The notes under the pieces: generated by a model
The model's database searches: none
What the model was told of the DNA's origin: nothing
Seen by the model: only the letters and a program-made list of their open reading frames with translations
In this document: in pieces, positions 13,871 to 47,364 of the stretch
How the letters are laid out: each line of letters begins with the position of its first letter
How positions within the stretch are numbered: the first letter of the stretch is position 1
Program-made: the position numbers and the translations under genes
Source: Actinostola sp. cb2023
Lineage: Eukaryota > Cnidaria > Anthozoa > Actiniaria > Actinostolidae
Assembly (NCBI GenBank): GCA_033675265.1
Contig: JAUJYZ010001584.1
Span: forward strand, 252,501-316,500
DNA: 64,000 nucleotides
Direction of reading: 5' to 3'

Positions 13871-14235
13871 AGCTGATACCGCAATCCCCCATGTCCCCCT
13901 CCAATACAAATACCTTGTTGTGTACTACACTGATATTATATTCGAGAATTAATGCATGCATTGTTCAGTCCTTGCCCCTATTCTAGACCACTTGCTTGGG
14001 TGTAATGTTTCATTTTCACATCTAATACTCAGGGGAATGCAACGTGGTTACCTTGCACCCAAGCTAATGGGGGTCAATGGACAATCAATGCCTGAATCTA
14101 CTTTTTAGAACATTGTTTTAAATCTACATGCAAGTCATCTTATAACGACGCACAGTAAGCAAAGATCCTCGCGGTATTAAACCAAACGACATAACAGCAT
14201 GTCCAAAAGATATGTAGGCAAAACCATGTCACCGA

Positions 14236-14638
14236 ATCACAGGGAGCCCAAGCTCATTATCTGTGAAGACCGTTTTATTTGCATATTTACAGTAAATGTA
14301 TGTGGCTTTAAATCATCCCTCCGTATTTCAAGATTTTTCGTAAATAATAAAACTTTTTTTCACTGTGTTTTTCTTACTACTTTCGATGTTGTGACGGCGT
14401 TTCAGCGCCATTAGAGCGTTTTTAGCGAAAATACCCCTGAAAGAGTTAGAAGAAGACAAGTTCGTTAAAAACGCTCTAATGGCGCTGAAACGCCGTCACA
14501 ACATCGAAAGTAGTAAGAAAAACACATTAGCGAAAAAAAGTTTTATTATTTACGAAAAATCTTGAAATACGGAGGGACGATTTAAAGCCACATACATTTA
14601 CTGTAAATATGAGAGAATGAGCTTGGGCTCCCTGTGGT
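14236..14638. mobile_element. Long fold-back hairpin beside the TDRKH 3' end
   Basis: Two arms of roughly 175-195 bp (14236-14430 and 14460-14638) are near-perfect reverse complements separated by a ~29-bp loop. Arm 1 carries about 24 extra bases near 14259-14282. The end lies about 60 bp past the TDRKH stop codon at 14697, so it probably forms part of the 3' UTR. Minus-strand AATAAA hexamers occur in both arms (near 14271 and 14545) and could serve as poly(A) signals. Confidence 0.85.
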
Positions 14639-14696
14639 CGAATGGACAATGTTAACAGATGTCACCACAGTTTAAAAACAATTGAATCATCCGACA

Positions 14697-28502
<13,806 letters not shown>

Positions 28503-28679
28503 TTTGAAGAAAAATGCAAAGAAATGAAGAGAACTTAGTCTTTCCAAGGAAAAGAAATTCTTTATATTTTTTGCAGCACGTTGGATTGCTATGGAACCGC
28601 GCCTAGGAGACTTCAAAACGACACAGGAAACCCAAACTACGTGCAGATGAAATGTCAAGTGGGACGCAAGATCTGTTTG

Positions 28680-28790
28680 TTTCCCCCGCCACACCATATA
28701 TTATTGTTTCTATTATTTGTCTCTATTTTGATGTTGTAATTGTTGTATTTTTGTGGCGAATAAATTAAATAAAAATAAATAAATTATATA
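28680..28790. repeat. Dispersed A-rich retroposon tail just upstream of TDRKH
   Basis: GCCACACCATATATTATTGT...TTTGTCTCTATTTT then AATAAA-rich sequence closely matches 62689-62760, and both end in A-rich runs. This suggests 3' tails of the same retroposon. It lies ~180 bp upstream of the TDRKH start codon. Confidence 0.5.
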
Positions 28791-28873
28791 ATAAAAAGTC
28801 ATCGTAAAACTGTGAAGGTACTAAAAAGATATAACTAAAAATAATAATATCACGAGAATGTAATACTATCTAT

Positions 28874-29403
28874 CAGGAGCCCATAAGTAGGAGCCTCCAT
28901 CTGGGATGTATTCGTGAGACGACCTGTGACCGGATCAGGCTATTTTTAGAACACCAGTTTTGCCGCGAAATTTTAACACCAGGGATTTTTGATTTCGGCT
29001 TTGTTACGGAGTTTCTAAATTTTGGCTTGGTAGGTTTACTATTTGATGTTTTTTTAGTTCCTTGAGAAACAGAACACGAACTTGAAGACTCTTGGTCACT
29101 TTCCGATGAAGTACTAAACTCTGCAAAAGAGTCACTGTAACTATCACTGTCATTTTCGCTCTCTTCACTTTCAGTTTCTTCAATTTCACCAATTTCTTCG
29201 TCCGCCACTTTGTTCATATATCACAAATAAACACAAATCATCTACCTCATTGATGCTGATTGGCTCTGTTTAATTGGCATGGGGGATTCCTATTGATTGA
29301 TGATTAGTTCGCGGCCAAGGTGTTCTAAAAATAGCCTGATCCGGTCACAGGTCGTCTCACAAACCCAGTACGGTAGATGGAGGCTCCTACTTATGGGCTC
29401 CTG
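28874..29403. mobile_element. hAT-like element, 530 bp, with internal acidic ORF
   Basis: TATCTAT repeats at 28867-28873 and 29404-29410 flank ~80-bp inverted ends beginning CAGGAGCCCATAAGTAGGAG. The minus-strand frame 29217-28873 (114 codons) starts MNKVADEEIGEIEETESEES, is acidic and Ser-rich, then basic, and runs into the terminal repeat. It may be a remnant of an element protein; I see no transposase core. It sits between TDRKH and RFK. Confidence 0.85.
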
Positions 29404-30175
29404 TATCTATCTAATCTAAGCTAACAATTGCTGCAATTGCAGTCTCGACATCCAAGTAAGTCTATGTCTTTACCTTCCGTTGTAGTACTTGAAATACTAA
29501 AGGCATAAAGGTCGTAATTTACACCCCTAAATGAGATGACGATCATCCCCGCCCCTTTCACATGGGGAGTCCCCCCCCGGACAGAAAATAAACATTTTAA
29601 TCAAAATTGCAAAATGGATCTGTTGAATCAGGAGAGTTTTAATCGATGCTGCTAAAGAAGGCTTTAAAGAATTATCCTTCGGATGACTTTTCTACGGCGA
29701 TAAAAAGCATTGATAGGAGCGACACTCGCTCGGAGCTTATTTTTAATTAAACGGATCAATTGATGACAAACTGAATGGTATACTGATTAGGGAAATTCAT
29801 TTCCCAGATCAGTGTTGCCATGTCAATATGCCCAATACTAGAGTTTAGAAAGACAAATTGTTCAAGATATACTTAGAATGGAAAAAAGAAACTAAATGGA
29901 CAAAACAAAGAATAAAAGAAAAGAATAACGGAAAGAATGGAAAAAATGATAAAAAATTACAATTTAAAAAAATATTAATTATTTAATTATTAAAAATTTC
30001 TAAATAAAAATAACAATATAATTTATTTAGTATTGAATGTGTTAGGATTTTTTCAATTCTGAGGGAAAATTGAAGGAACCGGCATGCGAGTCAATCTGAG
30101 TCCACAGTTTTTTATGGTCAGCGGATACTCACTTCAAATCACGTAGCCAATATAGAAGTTTTAGCAGTCAGCGCA

Positions 30176-33036
30176 ATGCCGCGCGAAGTAGCCGATAAAT
30201 TGCCTATTTTTGTGCGAGGCACTGTCGTAAAGGGATTCGGTAGAGGCAGCAAAGAACTTGGTATACCTACAGGTATAGTTACAGTATCCATGTTGTCACG
30301 ATTTCCTATTTGAGGGACATTTTTACCATAAGTTTTATTGTGATCAGCTGTGCCAGTTGAAAATAATTCTACTCTGAGTAAAGATGACTGCACCTGATAT
30401 TTGGATATACGTTGATCAATATTTTCTTTTGATTTTCCGTGAATGCTAAATATTATGCAATACCACTGTCTAGTTCATATATGAAATATACTGTATATGC
30501 ACAGCACGCCAATCGTTTGCATAAGCTTAATAAGCTTACTATTTTATTCACGATAGATATTAATTATGCTATAAGCTTATCAGTATACTATATATAAGTC
30601 TTAGATCTGGGTATACCTTGTATCAAAGGAGGAATTGTAGTTTTATTATTGTATAAATGTTAATGTATTATTATTATTATACATACAGCAATGTGCTGTA
30701 TACCACAATTTTCTTTTTGAAACCCAATATGTAGACTTGCCACAAGTCGACCTCAAGAGGAAGGACTTTTTGAAAGTCTACCCAATAGAGTTGTTTTCGT
30801 ATGAGTGGGAAACCTACGGTACCGTGACACTCAAATGGCTTCCTTTCTGAACAATGCAGATGCATCTCTTTCAATACGGCACGGCACGGAAACGTAATTT
30901 TCCCACTCATACGAAAACGACTCTATGCAACTACTGTATTTAGTTGACATTCCTCCATGTTTATTTGAACAGCTATCCGTCTCTTCCTGTGTGTCATATG
31001 TTATCTGAACTAAAGCCACTGGTATATCAACAATATTGACATATTGAATAGACTAAACAATAGATTGAGTTTCCTAGTTGGTTTAGGAGTCACGTTCAGT
31101 GTGCCTGTTATATTCTGTTCAAGCCTGTAACATCCTTGGTGTACCCAGTAGCTATACTCAGTGGGGCTGGGAGGGGGCCGAGGGAGAGAAAAGTGAATGA
31201 GAGAAAGTGAGTAAAACTACTTCATAATGGCTATACTTATAGCATCACAGGAGAGGTGACCCCTCTTCCCTTCTCCCCAGGCCCTCCCCTTTTCCTCCCA
31301 ATCCCCCTCCCCCTCCCCCTCCTTTTTCCCCCCCTCCCCCTCCCCCTCCCCCTCCCCCTCCCCCTTCCCCCTCCCCCTTCCCTTGAAGAGCCTGTTTTAC
31401 AGGCTAATGTGAAAGGCACAGGGAAGATCGTCATATCTTTTAGGACTGTAAATTACAGTTTTTACTATAGGGTGTTCATGACGGAATGCCAATATTTTTA
31501 GCAATCAAGGTATCATTTAGGGTTACATGTGAAGAAATAAAAAAAAACGCTGCCATACTGTGTTGGTGTCTGGTCTGTTTTAGAATGTTATCTTTTCAGG
31601 GTAATAAAGCTTATGCCATGCCCAGATAAATGGTCTTCTTAGGGGTTTGGTCGGGGGTTTGGTTCACATTTTCCAACGATCATCCCTGCCATAGTCCCCC
31701 TTGGTTTGGAGTGATGAAATCTCACATGTTGGGAAATACAGTATATCAGTGACATGCAAATACGCTACATGCAGCATGCATTGAATTTGATGTATGTAAT
31801 GTATATTTTAATTTAATTCTATTCCTCTTTAGCAAACTACCCAGAGGATGTTATAGAGAAGTATTCTGAGTCACTCAACACTGGCATATACTGTGGATGG
31901 GCTACAATTGACAATGGTGAAGTTCATAAAATGGTTATGAGTGTTGGTTGGAATCCATACTATAAAAATGATAAAAAGTCAATGGTAAGATGTCCCGTTG
32001 ATTTAATACACTGATAATTCCTTATTATCCCTCCTCCACTAAGCAAAAACTTGAACTTGAACTTAAAACATGTCATATCACATAAGTAACCACAGGGGTC
32101 TGAAAATTGCAAAGTTAATCCATTACATCACTTATTCATAACATGGAATGTCAATGTCAACAGCCATATACCAGCTGCAAAGAAGGACGATTAGACCCCT
32201 CCCCCTCCCAAATTATCTCATGATCACACCACAGGTAGCCCAATGATTAATTTGACAAACTTTTTATTTTGTTGACAGGAAACACATATAATCCATACTT
32301 TTGATAGTGATTTTTATGACTCACAACTATGTGTAGTATTAGTTGGATATCTAAGACCTGAAAAAACTTATCCTGACCTGCGTAAGTATTATTTGAATGG
32401 GTGCCGAATGGTCAAGGTGAGACTTTGCGAGACTCCGAGACGAGGCATATTTTTGCAAGCCCAAGATGCTTTTTGGCCGATTTCCTTTGTTTTCAAAATT
32501 CGAGACTCTGAGATGGTTTTTTGAGAAAAATCAAGACCCGCGAAATTTGACCTAAATTTTGCGAGACTCAGACTTTTTGCAGAGACCATTCGACACCCCT
32601 ATTTGAATGAAAGAGGAGAAATTAAAGAGAAATAAATAACTATGAATGATAAAAGAAAGGCAAGGAAATTGAAAAGGATGAAAGAAAAGTGATACAAACA
32701 CTAATAATTTTAATAATTGTAAAATTAGCAAGTGAGTGAGTTAGAGAAACAACCAAACAATAATTTTAAAAAAACAATAAAAATCTTGGGTAAGTGTGTT
32801 GGGGAGAGAGATGCAATGAAACCACACATAAAGATTCCTTTTATACATAATGTCCATATATATATTTAGTTGTGCTTGTTTATTTACTTACAGAGGCTCT
32901 TATAGATGCTATCCATGATGATATAAGTCAATGCAAGGAGCTGTTAGACAAGCCAGATAAAAAGGCATATGCGACACATACATTCCTCACAGCAGACAAC
33001 CTATGTATAGACAATGAAGTTCAGAATGGCTCATGA
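30176..33036 (+). CDS. RFK: Riboflavin kinase, 4 exons, 164 aa, complete
   Basis: Riboflavin kinase phosphorylates riboflavin with ATP to FMN in the cytosol, the first step to FMN and FAD. Exons: 30176-30272, 31833-31984, 32279-32381, 32894-33036. All introns are GT/AG, and phases 1, 0 and 1 match. The family signature VKGFGRGSKELGIPTANYP (residues ~18-36, joined across intron 1) forms the nucleotide/flavin-binding region. TGIYCGWA (49-56), VGWNPYYKN (71-79), ETHIIHTF (84-91, with E84 in the position of the catalytic glutamate) and VGYLRPEK (105-112) follow in the standard order. Length agrees with animal RFKs (~155-165 aa). It is divergently oriented to TDRKH. Introns hold MITEs (30786-30925, 32400-32600) and a C-rich tract. 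Confidence 0.97.
30786..30925. mobile_element. Small MITE in RFK intron 1 (CGTTTTCGTATGAGTGGG family)
   Basis: The inverted ends ATAGAGTTGTTTTCGTATGA / TCATACGAAAACGACTCTAT bound 140 bp. A second member of the family lies at 35576-35776. Confidence 0.8.
31256..31385. repeat. C/T-rich tract (CCCCCT)n
   Basis: A polypyrimidine run of CCCCCTCC units in RFK intron 1; the G-rich opposite strand could form quadruplexes. Confidence 0.92.
32400..32600. mobile_element. MITE 18 bp downstream of an RFK splice donor
   Basis: ATTTGAATG flanks it on both sides (32391-32399 and 32601-32609). The inverted ends are GGTGCCGAATGGTC and GACCATTCGACACC. The interior repeats GCGAGACTC. The RFK exon 3 donor is at 32381/32382, so the insertion came close to the splice site but left it intact. 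Target duplication of 8-9 bp suggests hAT. Confidence 0.82.
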
Positions 33037-33239
33037 ATTATTTATACAACATTCTTATAACATTAAATTTACAGTATTATATTATGTAATGGGTCACCAT
33101 GCCCATAAAAAAATGAACAGCTTGCTAAACAGGCAGACAACTGCTGACCTCTCCATATATCAAATTGACCATTTTACTTGTGTCTCCCAAATATTAATTC
33201 TAATTAAAAGTACCATAAACACTTCCTACATGCATTGTT

Positions 33240-34350
33240 TGTGGGGCAATCTTTAGTTTCGGGACAGGAACGAAGGGGTATACTCACCTTTATTATCTGA
33301 TTGACATGGTTTTCTTTGTTCTTTGTAGGGCTTTATATCCCATATTGCCCTGCTCATTACGAATGCAAGGGTAATATACAGATATTGACCCGGGCTATAT
33401 CTAGTAATACCATGATCACCTCGGTTTTCATTGTTCCACGAGGGACATTTAACATCGAACATCCCTCGCGAAAGCTCTAAGTCAAGCATCGCTCATGCAT
33501 AGTAATGAGGGAAATTTAGACTAAATCTCCCTCATGAATACAATCATGAGGGAAATTTAGACTAAATCTCCCTCATGAATACAATCATGAGGGAAATTTA
33601 GACTAAATGTCCCTCATGATTATATTCATGAGGGACATTTAGACTAAATATCCCTATATGTATGCATGAGGATGCAAGTCAGTCCCTCATATACACCAGG
33701 TGTACTACACACAATTGGGACCCAAGAGCAAACCGAATAGTACTTTAATAATCGCTCCTCTACTTATGATGACTCGAGCATTCAAGACGTGTGGGATGTG
33801 TGAAGCTCAAAATACAACATCGTTAAGCGCATGCGCAATAGAAGGAAATGCACAAAAGTCGAATTCAAAGGATATTTTAATAGACCTATTTCTGTTATTT
33901 GTTCACACAATGAAATATTATACATCCCTTGGCACTTTCCTCTTTTTCTGCTTATGTGCTCGGTTTTTAGTGTTTTGAGGAACCGTATTCTCCCTTACTT
34001 GCTCCACTTCGTCATATCTCACCTAAAAGCTAAACCGACCTTCCGCCATTTCTGATCTGTTTACCTTCAGGTACTCCTTACTATATACTCAATTTATACT
34101 CTTGGGTGTGTGTACGTGAAACAAAGATGTGCAACATGAAGCATTCCCCAGAGTACAGTCTAATCAATTAAGACTCTTTCACTATAAACACTATAATATA
34201 TTCTCCTTTGCGCCGGTTAACTCAGCCTGTATTTTTGTCCATTTCCTCGGTGATCATGGTATTGGAGGCTCGGGACTTTTACTAAACTTCCCGAGGCTGA
34301 GGGGACATTTAATCACTAATATCCCTCAGTGCCATGGTATTACTTATAAT
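33240..34350. repeat. Repeat-rich stretch downstream of RFK
   Basis: 33255-33300 is an isolated copy of the ~96-bp unit (TTTCGGGACAGGAACGAAGG). 33503-33665 holds four ~41-bp palindromic units (CATGAGGGAAATTTAGACTA / CCCTCATGA). TACCATGATCACCTCGG at 33409 and its complement near 34246-34262 may be ends of an ~850-bp fold-back element. I see no gene. Confidence 0.6.
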
Positions 34351-34599
34351 TATTAACCTCGTTCTATTCTTCCCTCGGTCATCTATATGTGGGTATTAAA
34401 CTTAGAAATTTTCTACTACAAGCTTTTTATTGAAGAAAAAAATATTTTGATAAATGAATGCAGGGGCGGATCCAAGGGATGGGGGGCCGATTCGTGGGAA
34501 TCAAAGAACAATAATCTGATTAATGATGTCCTTTGGGACTAGTTTTTGTGTGAAAACCTTCTCAATCAGATAATATATGGGTTAATATGTGCTCGAACG

Positions 34600-35575
34600 T
34601 CGGATAGGGTAAGTTTACATCATATATCGGCCTACGGTTTCGGGACAGGTATATGGCTTATTGCCTCCGTTCTCGGTAATTAACTAGCTACATATATTCT
34701 ATATGGGTATGTGCCGCGGGATAGGGTACGGTTTACATCATATATCAGCTTTAGTTTCGGGACAGGAACGAGGGGATATACTCACCTATATATATTCTAT
34801 ATGGGTATGTGCCGCGGGATAGGGTACGGTTTACATCATATATCGATCAGCTTTAGTTTCGGGACAGGAACGAGGGGGTATACTCACCTATATACTGCTA
34901 TATATGGGTATGTGCCGCGGGATAGGGTACGGTTTACATCATATATCGGCTTTAGTTTCGGGACAGGAACGAGGGGGTATACTCACCTATATACTGCTAT
35001 ATGGGTATGTGCCGCGGGATAGGGTACGGTTTACATCATATATCGGCTTTAGTTTCGGGACAGGAACAAGGGGGTATACTCACCTATATATCTATATGGG
35101 TATGTGCCGCGGGATAGGGTACGGTTTACATCATATATATCGGCTTTAGTTTCGGGACAGGAACGAGGGGGTATACTCACCTATATATGCTATATGGGTA
35201 TGTGCCGCGGGATAGGGTACGGTTTACATCATATATCGGCTTTAGTTTCGGGACAGGAACAAGGGGGTATACTCACCTATATATGCTATATGGGTATGTG
35301 CCGCGGGATAGGGTACGGTTTACATCATATATATCGGCTTTAGTTTCGGGACAGGAACGAGGGGGTATACTCACCTATATACTGCTATATGGGTATGTGC
35401 CGCGGGATAGGGTACGGTTTACATCATATATATCGGCTTTAGTTTCGGGACAGGAACAAGGGGGTATACTCACCTATATATTCTATATGGGTATGTGCCG
35501 CGGGATAGGGTACGGTTTACATCATATATCAGCTTTAGTTTCGGGACAGGAACGAGGGGGTATACTCACCTATAT
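34600..35575. repeat. ~96-bp minisatellite
   Basis: About nine full copies (unit starts near 34701, 34799, 34905, 34999, 35096, 35197, 35289, 35387 and 35487) containing GGGTATGTGCCGCGGGATAG, GGTACGGTTTACATCATATA and TTTCGGGACAGGAACGAGGG. Stray copies lie at 33255, 35787 and 35990-36070. The ORFs it makes are artefacts. Confidence 0.95.
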
Positions 35576-35776
35576 AAAGTCGTTTTCGTATGAGTGGGAA
35601 ACCTACGGTACGGAGTTACGGTCACGGTACGGAATCGAAGACATTGTATTCAACTAATCACAGCGCGCAAAATCATTGCTCAACCAATCAGAATGCGTGG
35701 ATACGGCATGGCGCGATACGGTCACGGTCACGAACCGTACCGTAACTACTTCCCACTCATACGAAAACGACTCTAT
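35576..35776. mobile_element. MITE inserted in the ~96-bp minisatellite
   Basis: The inverted ends GTCGTTTTCGTATGAGTGGG / CCCACTCATACGAAAACGAC match the family at 30786-30925. Interior repeats of GGTACGG/GGTCACGG occur. Minisatellite sequence resumes after it. Confidence 0.85.
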
Positions 35777-35930
35777 GCTATATGGTATATGGGTATGTGC
35801 CGCGGGGTAGGGTACGGTTTACATCATACATCGGCTTTACAGAAGTAGTTTGAGCCCATTAGCTAATGTACTGTAAAACAGACTAAACGGGGGAAACGTG
35901 GGGAAACGTGGGCGAATATGTCGGCCCCCC

Positions 35931-35964
<34 letters not shown>

Positions 35965-36714
35965 CCTTGGATCCGCCCCTGTACGGTTTACATCATATAT
36001 CGGCTTTAGTTGACAGGAACGAAGGGGTATACTCACCTATCTCAGATATGCTATATGGGTATGTGCCGCGGGACTACTGGTACTAAATAAAGTCTATGTC
36101 TATGTCTATGTCTATGGATAGGGTACTGAGCTCCTCAGTTCTGCTTGGATAGCTAGGGTGCCGATTTTGTGCCGTTTAGTCTGGGTATAAATTTTCGAGC
36201 TTATAATTAGGTCTGTGATCAGGCATCGGTGTACATACATACATACATACATATACTTGATTTCCATTCGGATTTTAGAGTAGCTCACATCAGGTGCTAG
36301 TATCTCCGAAAAAAAGAAACAATGAAATAAATTGAATAATTACTAGACGCTCTACTAGCGTGAACTCGGGATTAATCTTAATTAAATGAACCCTAATAAC
36401 TTATTTATAACGTCATTTACAGAAGTAGCTTGAGCCCATTAGCTAATGTACTATAAAACAGACTAATAGAACAATACCAACTCAGAATGATTGATGAAGA
36501 AGTACCAAAAACTAAAAACCCTGATATAATTTAGCCAAAGAACTACACTGATTAGAGAACTATTTCAGAAAATAGTGCAAATACAGGCACGGCAGTGTAA
36601 CTAAAACAGTGTTTCGTCACTCGATGCGTGACTCGGTAAAACATGCATGCGTAATTATTAGATTCACTTCGATAAATAAAAACAAATAGTTAACCATGAG
36701 AGTCCATCGAGCCC

Positions 36715-36975
36715 TCAATAATCGAGTACAGCAAATTTACAAAGCGCATGCGCTGTAGAACCCAGTTGGCGATTTGAGGTCAAAGAACGACGACGACGAT
36801 GGCCTGCACTTTTAGACTCGTGCCTTCCACAGGAATAAAACAGTAAGGAAAGACCGTGTACGACTTTCTGGGCAACATATATCAGCTTCGGTGAAGTGTT
36901 GCCACGGCTTATTATTGCTGGCCACGCCGTGCTGATGAGTCCCAGTAAGGACGAAACAGCTGTCCACGGCTGCAT
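36715..36975 (-). CDS. Hypothetical short ORF, 86 codons
   Basis: It starts MQPWTAVSSLLGLISTAWPA, followed by a mildly hydrophobic N-terminus and a basic patch (GHRRRRSL). I recognise no family and see no clear partner exons. It could be a small protein, a first exon, or chance. Confidence 0.22.
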   Translation of the reverse strand: MQPWTAVSSLLGLISTAWPAIISRGNTSPKLIYVAQKVVHGLSLLFYSCGRHESKSAGHRRRRSLTSNRQLGSTAHALCKFAVLDY

Positions 36976-37094
36976 TCTAGTTGCGAGCGTTTCTCATGTC
37001 AGGTTTAGCTGACCGTTGTGCTATGTGTTATTGTTGCTAGTTTGGCTAGTTGATATACAGTCATTCCCAAAAAGGTTGTCCAGATGAAAAGACT

Positions 37095-37296
37095 ACAATA
37101 CTACAATAAAATCACGTGATTCATTATGTATATTCAATTTCCTCTCATGAAATTCAATTTGAGATGCAAAAGTACACCGCGGCATTGTGAGAACTGAATG
37201 TAATGGCGCTAATATCAACTCGCATTTCCGTGCGCAGTCCGCGCAGAAATTAAAAACATAATGAATCACGTGACTTTATTGTAGTATTCGTACTAA
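37095..37296. mobile_element. MITE, ~200 bp
   Basis: The ends CTACAATACTACAATAAAAT + CACGTGATTCATTATG and their complement (37258-37296) form the arms. Confidence 0.75.
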
Positions 37297-37329
37297 TGTA
37301 TATAAATAATAACAACTTAATTTATTTAA

Positions 37330-37870
37330 ATAAATAACCGTTTCGCCTCCCTGTCATAATACTCCAGTTTCGCGTTGTTTTAGAGATGATCGCTGTCCTT
37401 GACAAAAGACACATTTGTACAGGCTTAGCCTCGATTCAGAAACCAGTCCGTGCATGAAATTCAAAAATGTTTCTATTGTTTCATGTCAACAATTTTTCGT
37501 GTTCTTGTTGATATTTGTGAATCATTTACACTGTCTCGAGGCTAACCTGTACAAATGCGTCTGATGTCAATAAGTACAGCGGTTTTACAACGGGCCTGTG
37601 AACGCGAAAAGGGACTATTGATAATTTTCAGGTGGCCCTCGCTAATGTCGTTGTAAGAGTGCTGATCGGATATTCTATAAATTTGATGTAATATTTCTTA
37701 TTCTTATGCAATGTAATTTTTGTATTTTAGATTGATGTTCAACTTTTTATAATTATATTTATAGATTTATAGATTTATTTAGTTTAGGTTAGAGGGCCAC
37801 AAGTTTATCAGTCTGAGACTGTTTAGTGTCACCCTCATAAAATAAAGTCTTTTGATTTTGATTTGATTTG
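37330..37870. repeat. Dispersed repeat related to 50213-50772
   Basis: CTGTCCTTGACAAAAGACAC...GGCTTAGCCTCGATTCAGAA and the inverted GAGGCTAACCTGTACAAATG resemble the interior of the MITE at 50213-50772. Followed by an A-rich tail AAATAAAGTCTTTTGATTTTG. Confidence 0.5.
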
Positions 37871-38095
37871 AATTCCGTATAAATGAACGCGGTCATTCAA
37901 TCGTGTCACAGCGTGACCCTAGTCAAATGACGCGTGCTTCCTGACATTGCCATATTACGTCTTGTCGTCACTCTAAAAATATGTGAGACCATGATGTCAT
38001 ATTAGGGGAGTACATATGCACGTCCTGAGAGTAAACTCACATTGATAAAATACGAGAAACGTTCTGATCGGTCTTCGCAGTTTATAGATGACTGA

Positions 38096-45501
<7,406 letters not shown>

Positions 45502-45587
45502 GACGAAATTACTGACCGGGTCATAATGACATGATGTAACTATAGAACACATTATATTTTGTTTAGGAATTATATTTTGTTTAGGAA

Positions 45588-45646
45588 TTTGTAAACGCAT
45601 TGAGGCGTAGCGAAATGCGTCCTAAAAACTGTAATTATTATTATTA
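45588..45646 (+). repeat. Retroposon-type tail with (ATT)n
   Basis: GTAAACGCATTGAGGCGTAG...GCGTCCTAAAAACTG followed by TTATTATTATT resembles the SINE/LINE tails at 12827 and 18846. It lies just after the tetraspan A stop codon. Confidence 0.45.
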
Positions 45647-45778
45647 ACACAGTCAAATACATACATATGTAGCACATCAAACACCTGCCCTGCGGGCTTG
45701 GATAAATACATTCGCAACTCGTAAATATCAGCCCGTAATACGTAAAATATCAGCCCGTAATACCCGAGAAAACATCTA

Positions 45779-45944
45779 ATAGACCGAATGCAATAATGGC
45801 GTCCAATTTCAATTGCCATTGTTCTGGACTGACTAATCTCGTGTTCATGTGAAAACACAAAAGCATTTTCACCTGAATGAGAGGCTAGTCAGTCCAGAAC
45901 AATATGGCAATTGACATTGGACGCCATTATTGCATTCGGTCTAT
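45779..45944. mobile_element. MITE, 166 bp hairpin
   Basis: Arms of about 65 bp (ATAGACCGAATGCAATAATG ... complement ending TTGCATTCGGTCTAT). Confidence 0.82.
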
Positions 45945-45950
45945 AAGCTG

Positions 45951-46236
45951 TATACACCTATTTCAAAAAAGGTTGTCAGAGAGAAAGGAGAAAGGAGAAA
46001 GGAGATAGGAGATAGGAGAATGGTTATTCTAAGACCAAAGTTGACTGCTGGTCCGTTTAAATTATTCTATTTTGGTTTCGTAATAATTACTTACAACTGA
46101 AAGCTTTATGAACTAAATTGCCAGGTTATTTGAATATACATACACACATCTATAGTATCATCTGGTCTTAGAATGACCATTCACCATTCTCCTATCGCCT
46201 TTCTCTCTGACAACCTTTTTCGAAACAGGTGTATAT
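45951..46236. mobile_element. MITE, 286 bp
   Basis: Arms of about 85 bp begin TATACACCTATTTCAAAAAA and end with the complement TTTTTCGAAACAGGTGTATA. A (GGAGAAA)n-like run lies in arm 1. It is only 6 bp from the MITE at 45779-45944. Confidence 0.82.
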
Positions 46237-46362
46237 ACACGGGCGTTCGTTAATTACTTTACCATGCATATGATTTGCGCTGCCACCAATTGTTGCCCTA
46301 ATTTCAATTTCTCACTTTACAATTGACGTTAGTTGATGGCTACCAAAACTGTTTTTGGTTCA

Positions 46363-46500
46363 GAATATTTAGTAAATAAACCCCTTCTGGCGGCTGGTAT
46401 ATCGGCTGATAATGTCCGCGGCTGAAAGATGGTCCGAAAACTGAACAGTTGGCCGAGAAGCGAAGCTTCGCTTCTCGGGGGGTTTATTTACTAAATATTC
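46363..46500. mobile_element. Small MITE with nested hairpin
   Basis: The ends GAATATTTAGTAAATAAACC and complement bound 138 bp. Near one end lies a perfect 26-bp palindrome built on CCGAGAAGCGAAG (46454-46479). Confidence 0.8.
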
Positions 46501-46564
46501 ATAAAATAATATTCTTAGGGGAAGTTAAAGTGGTATAAAGATGCCCATAAAGGTGTTCTGAGCG

Positions 46565-46690
46565 TTAAGGAGAAAGAGAAAAAATTCCTGTCCCGATGGG
46601 ATTCGAACCCATAGAACTTTAGCACTTTAACTTTCACTCCATTTCTATCTGTTTCTCTAGTGCTACACGGCCTCCTTTCCAAGTATGGTG
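46565..46690 (-). repeat. tRNA-like SINE head
   Basis: The minus strand contains TATGGGTTCGAATCCCATCG, a strong B box with a paired stem, and a weaker A-box-like GTAGCACTAGAGA about 55 bases earlier. No convincing full cloverleaf was found, so a tRNA-derived SINE is preferred. Confidence 0.45.
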
Positions 46691-47364
46691 TATATTCCAA
46701 TTACGATGGTTTTTAAAATAACTGAACAAGATTGAAGAAAATAGCATATATTTATGGCCACATGCAGTGATTAAATTTAGACATTAAGAATTAATATTGT
46801 ACGAAGTAATTACTAAATTATTAATCTTATAAAATGTGCTATTTATGTATATATATAGAGAGAGTTTATTTATTTTTCTATAAAAAATATAAAATAAAAT
46901 AAAATAGACTAATTCTCGTGTGTCTCGGTTCACTGTTATATTTGTTTGGTACAGAAATGCAATCGATTCAAGTCAATTCAAATGACACACTTAAAGCTAG
47001 CCATCGTCGCTATGCTGAAACACGTCGCTGTCTTCATCATTAGTTGTCTAATTTGTCCTGGATTTCCTTTGTTTCGCAGTGGAGAGAGCCTGGGACCAAG
47101 ACAAGTAATTAGTGATAGCATACAGCTGAACAAACTAATACAGAACAGACCTATCAAAAACACATCGTATATAGCAATCTCTTTTGAACTCAATTTGCAT
47201 CACGTCTCAAACAGTCGAATCTTTGTCAAATTAATTCCAAGAAAGTGAAAAACAACTCGCCTTGACGTAGATCGCGTCAAAACGCGCGGTCAAGTCGAGG
47301 AAATCTTCATTTATTGTTGACAACATTGAATGTTGATGTGACTGGAAATCAGTCGACTTAAAAT

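Noticed and set aside
28503..28697. Upstream extension of TDRKH to the ATG at 28697
   Set aside because: The extra residues do not resemble the family, overlap a retroposon-tail region and would bury the N-terminal membrane anchor.
46565..46690. Functional tRNA gene on the minus strand
   Set aside because: The B box is excellent, but no acceptor stem and anticodon arm fold at normal spacing.
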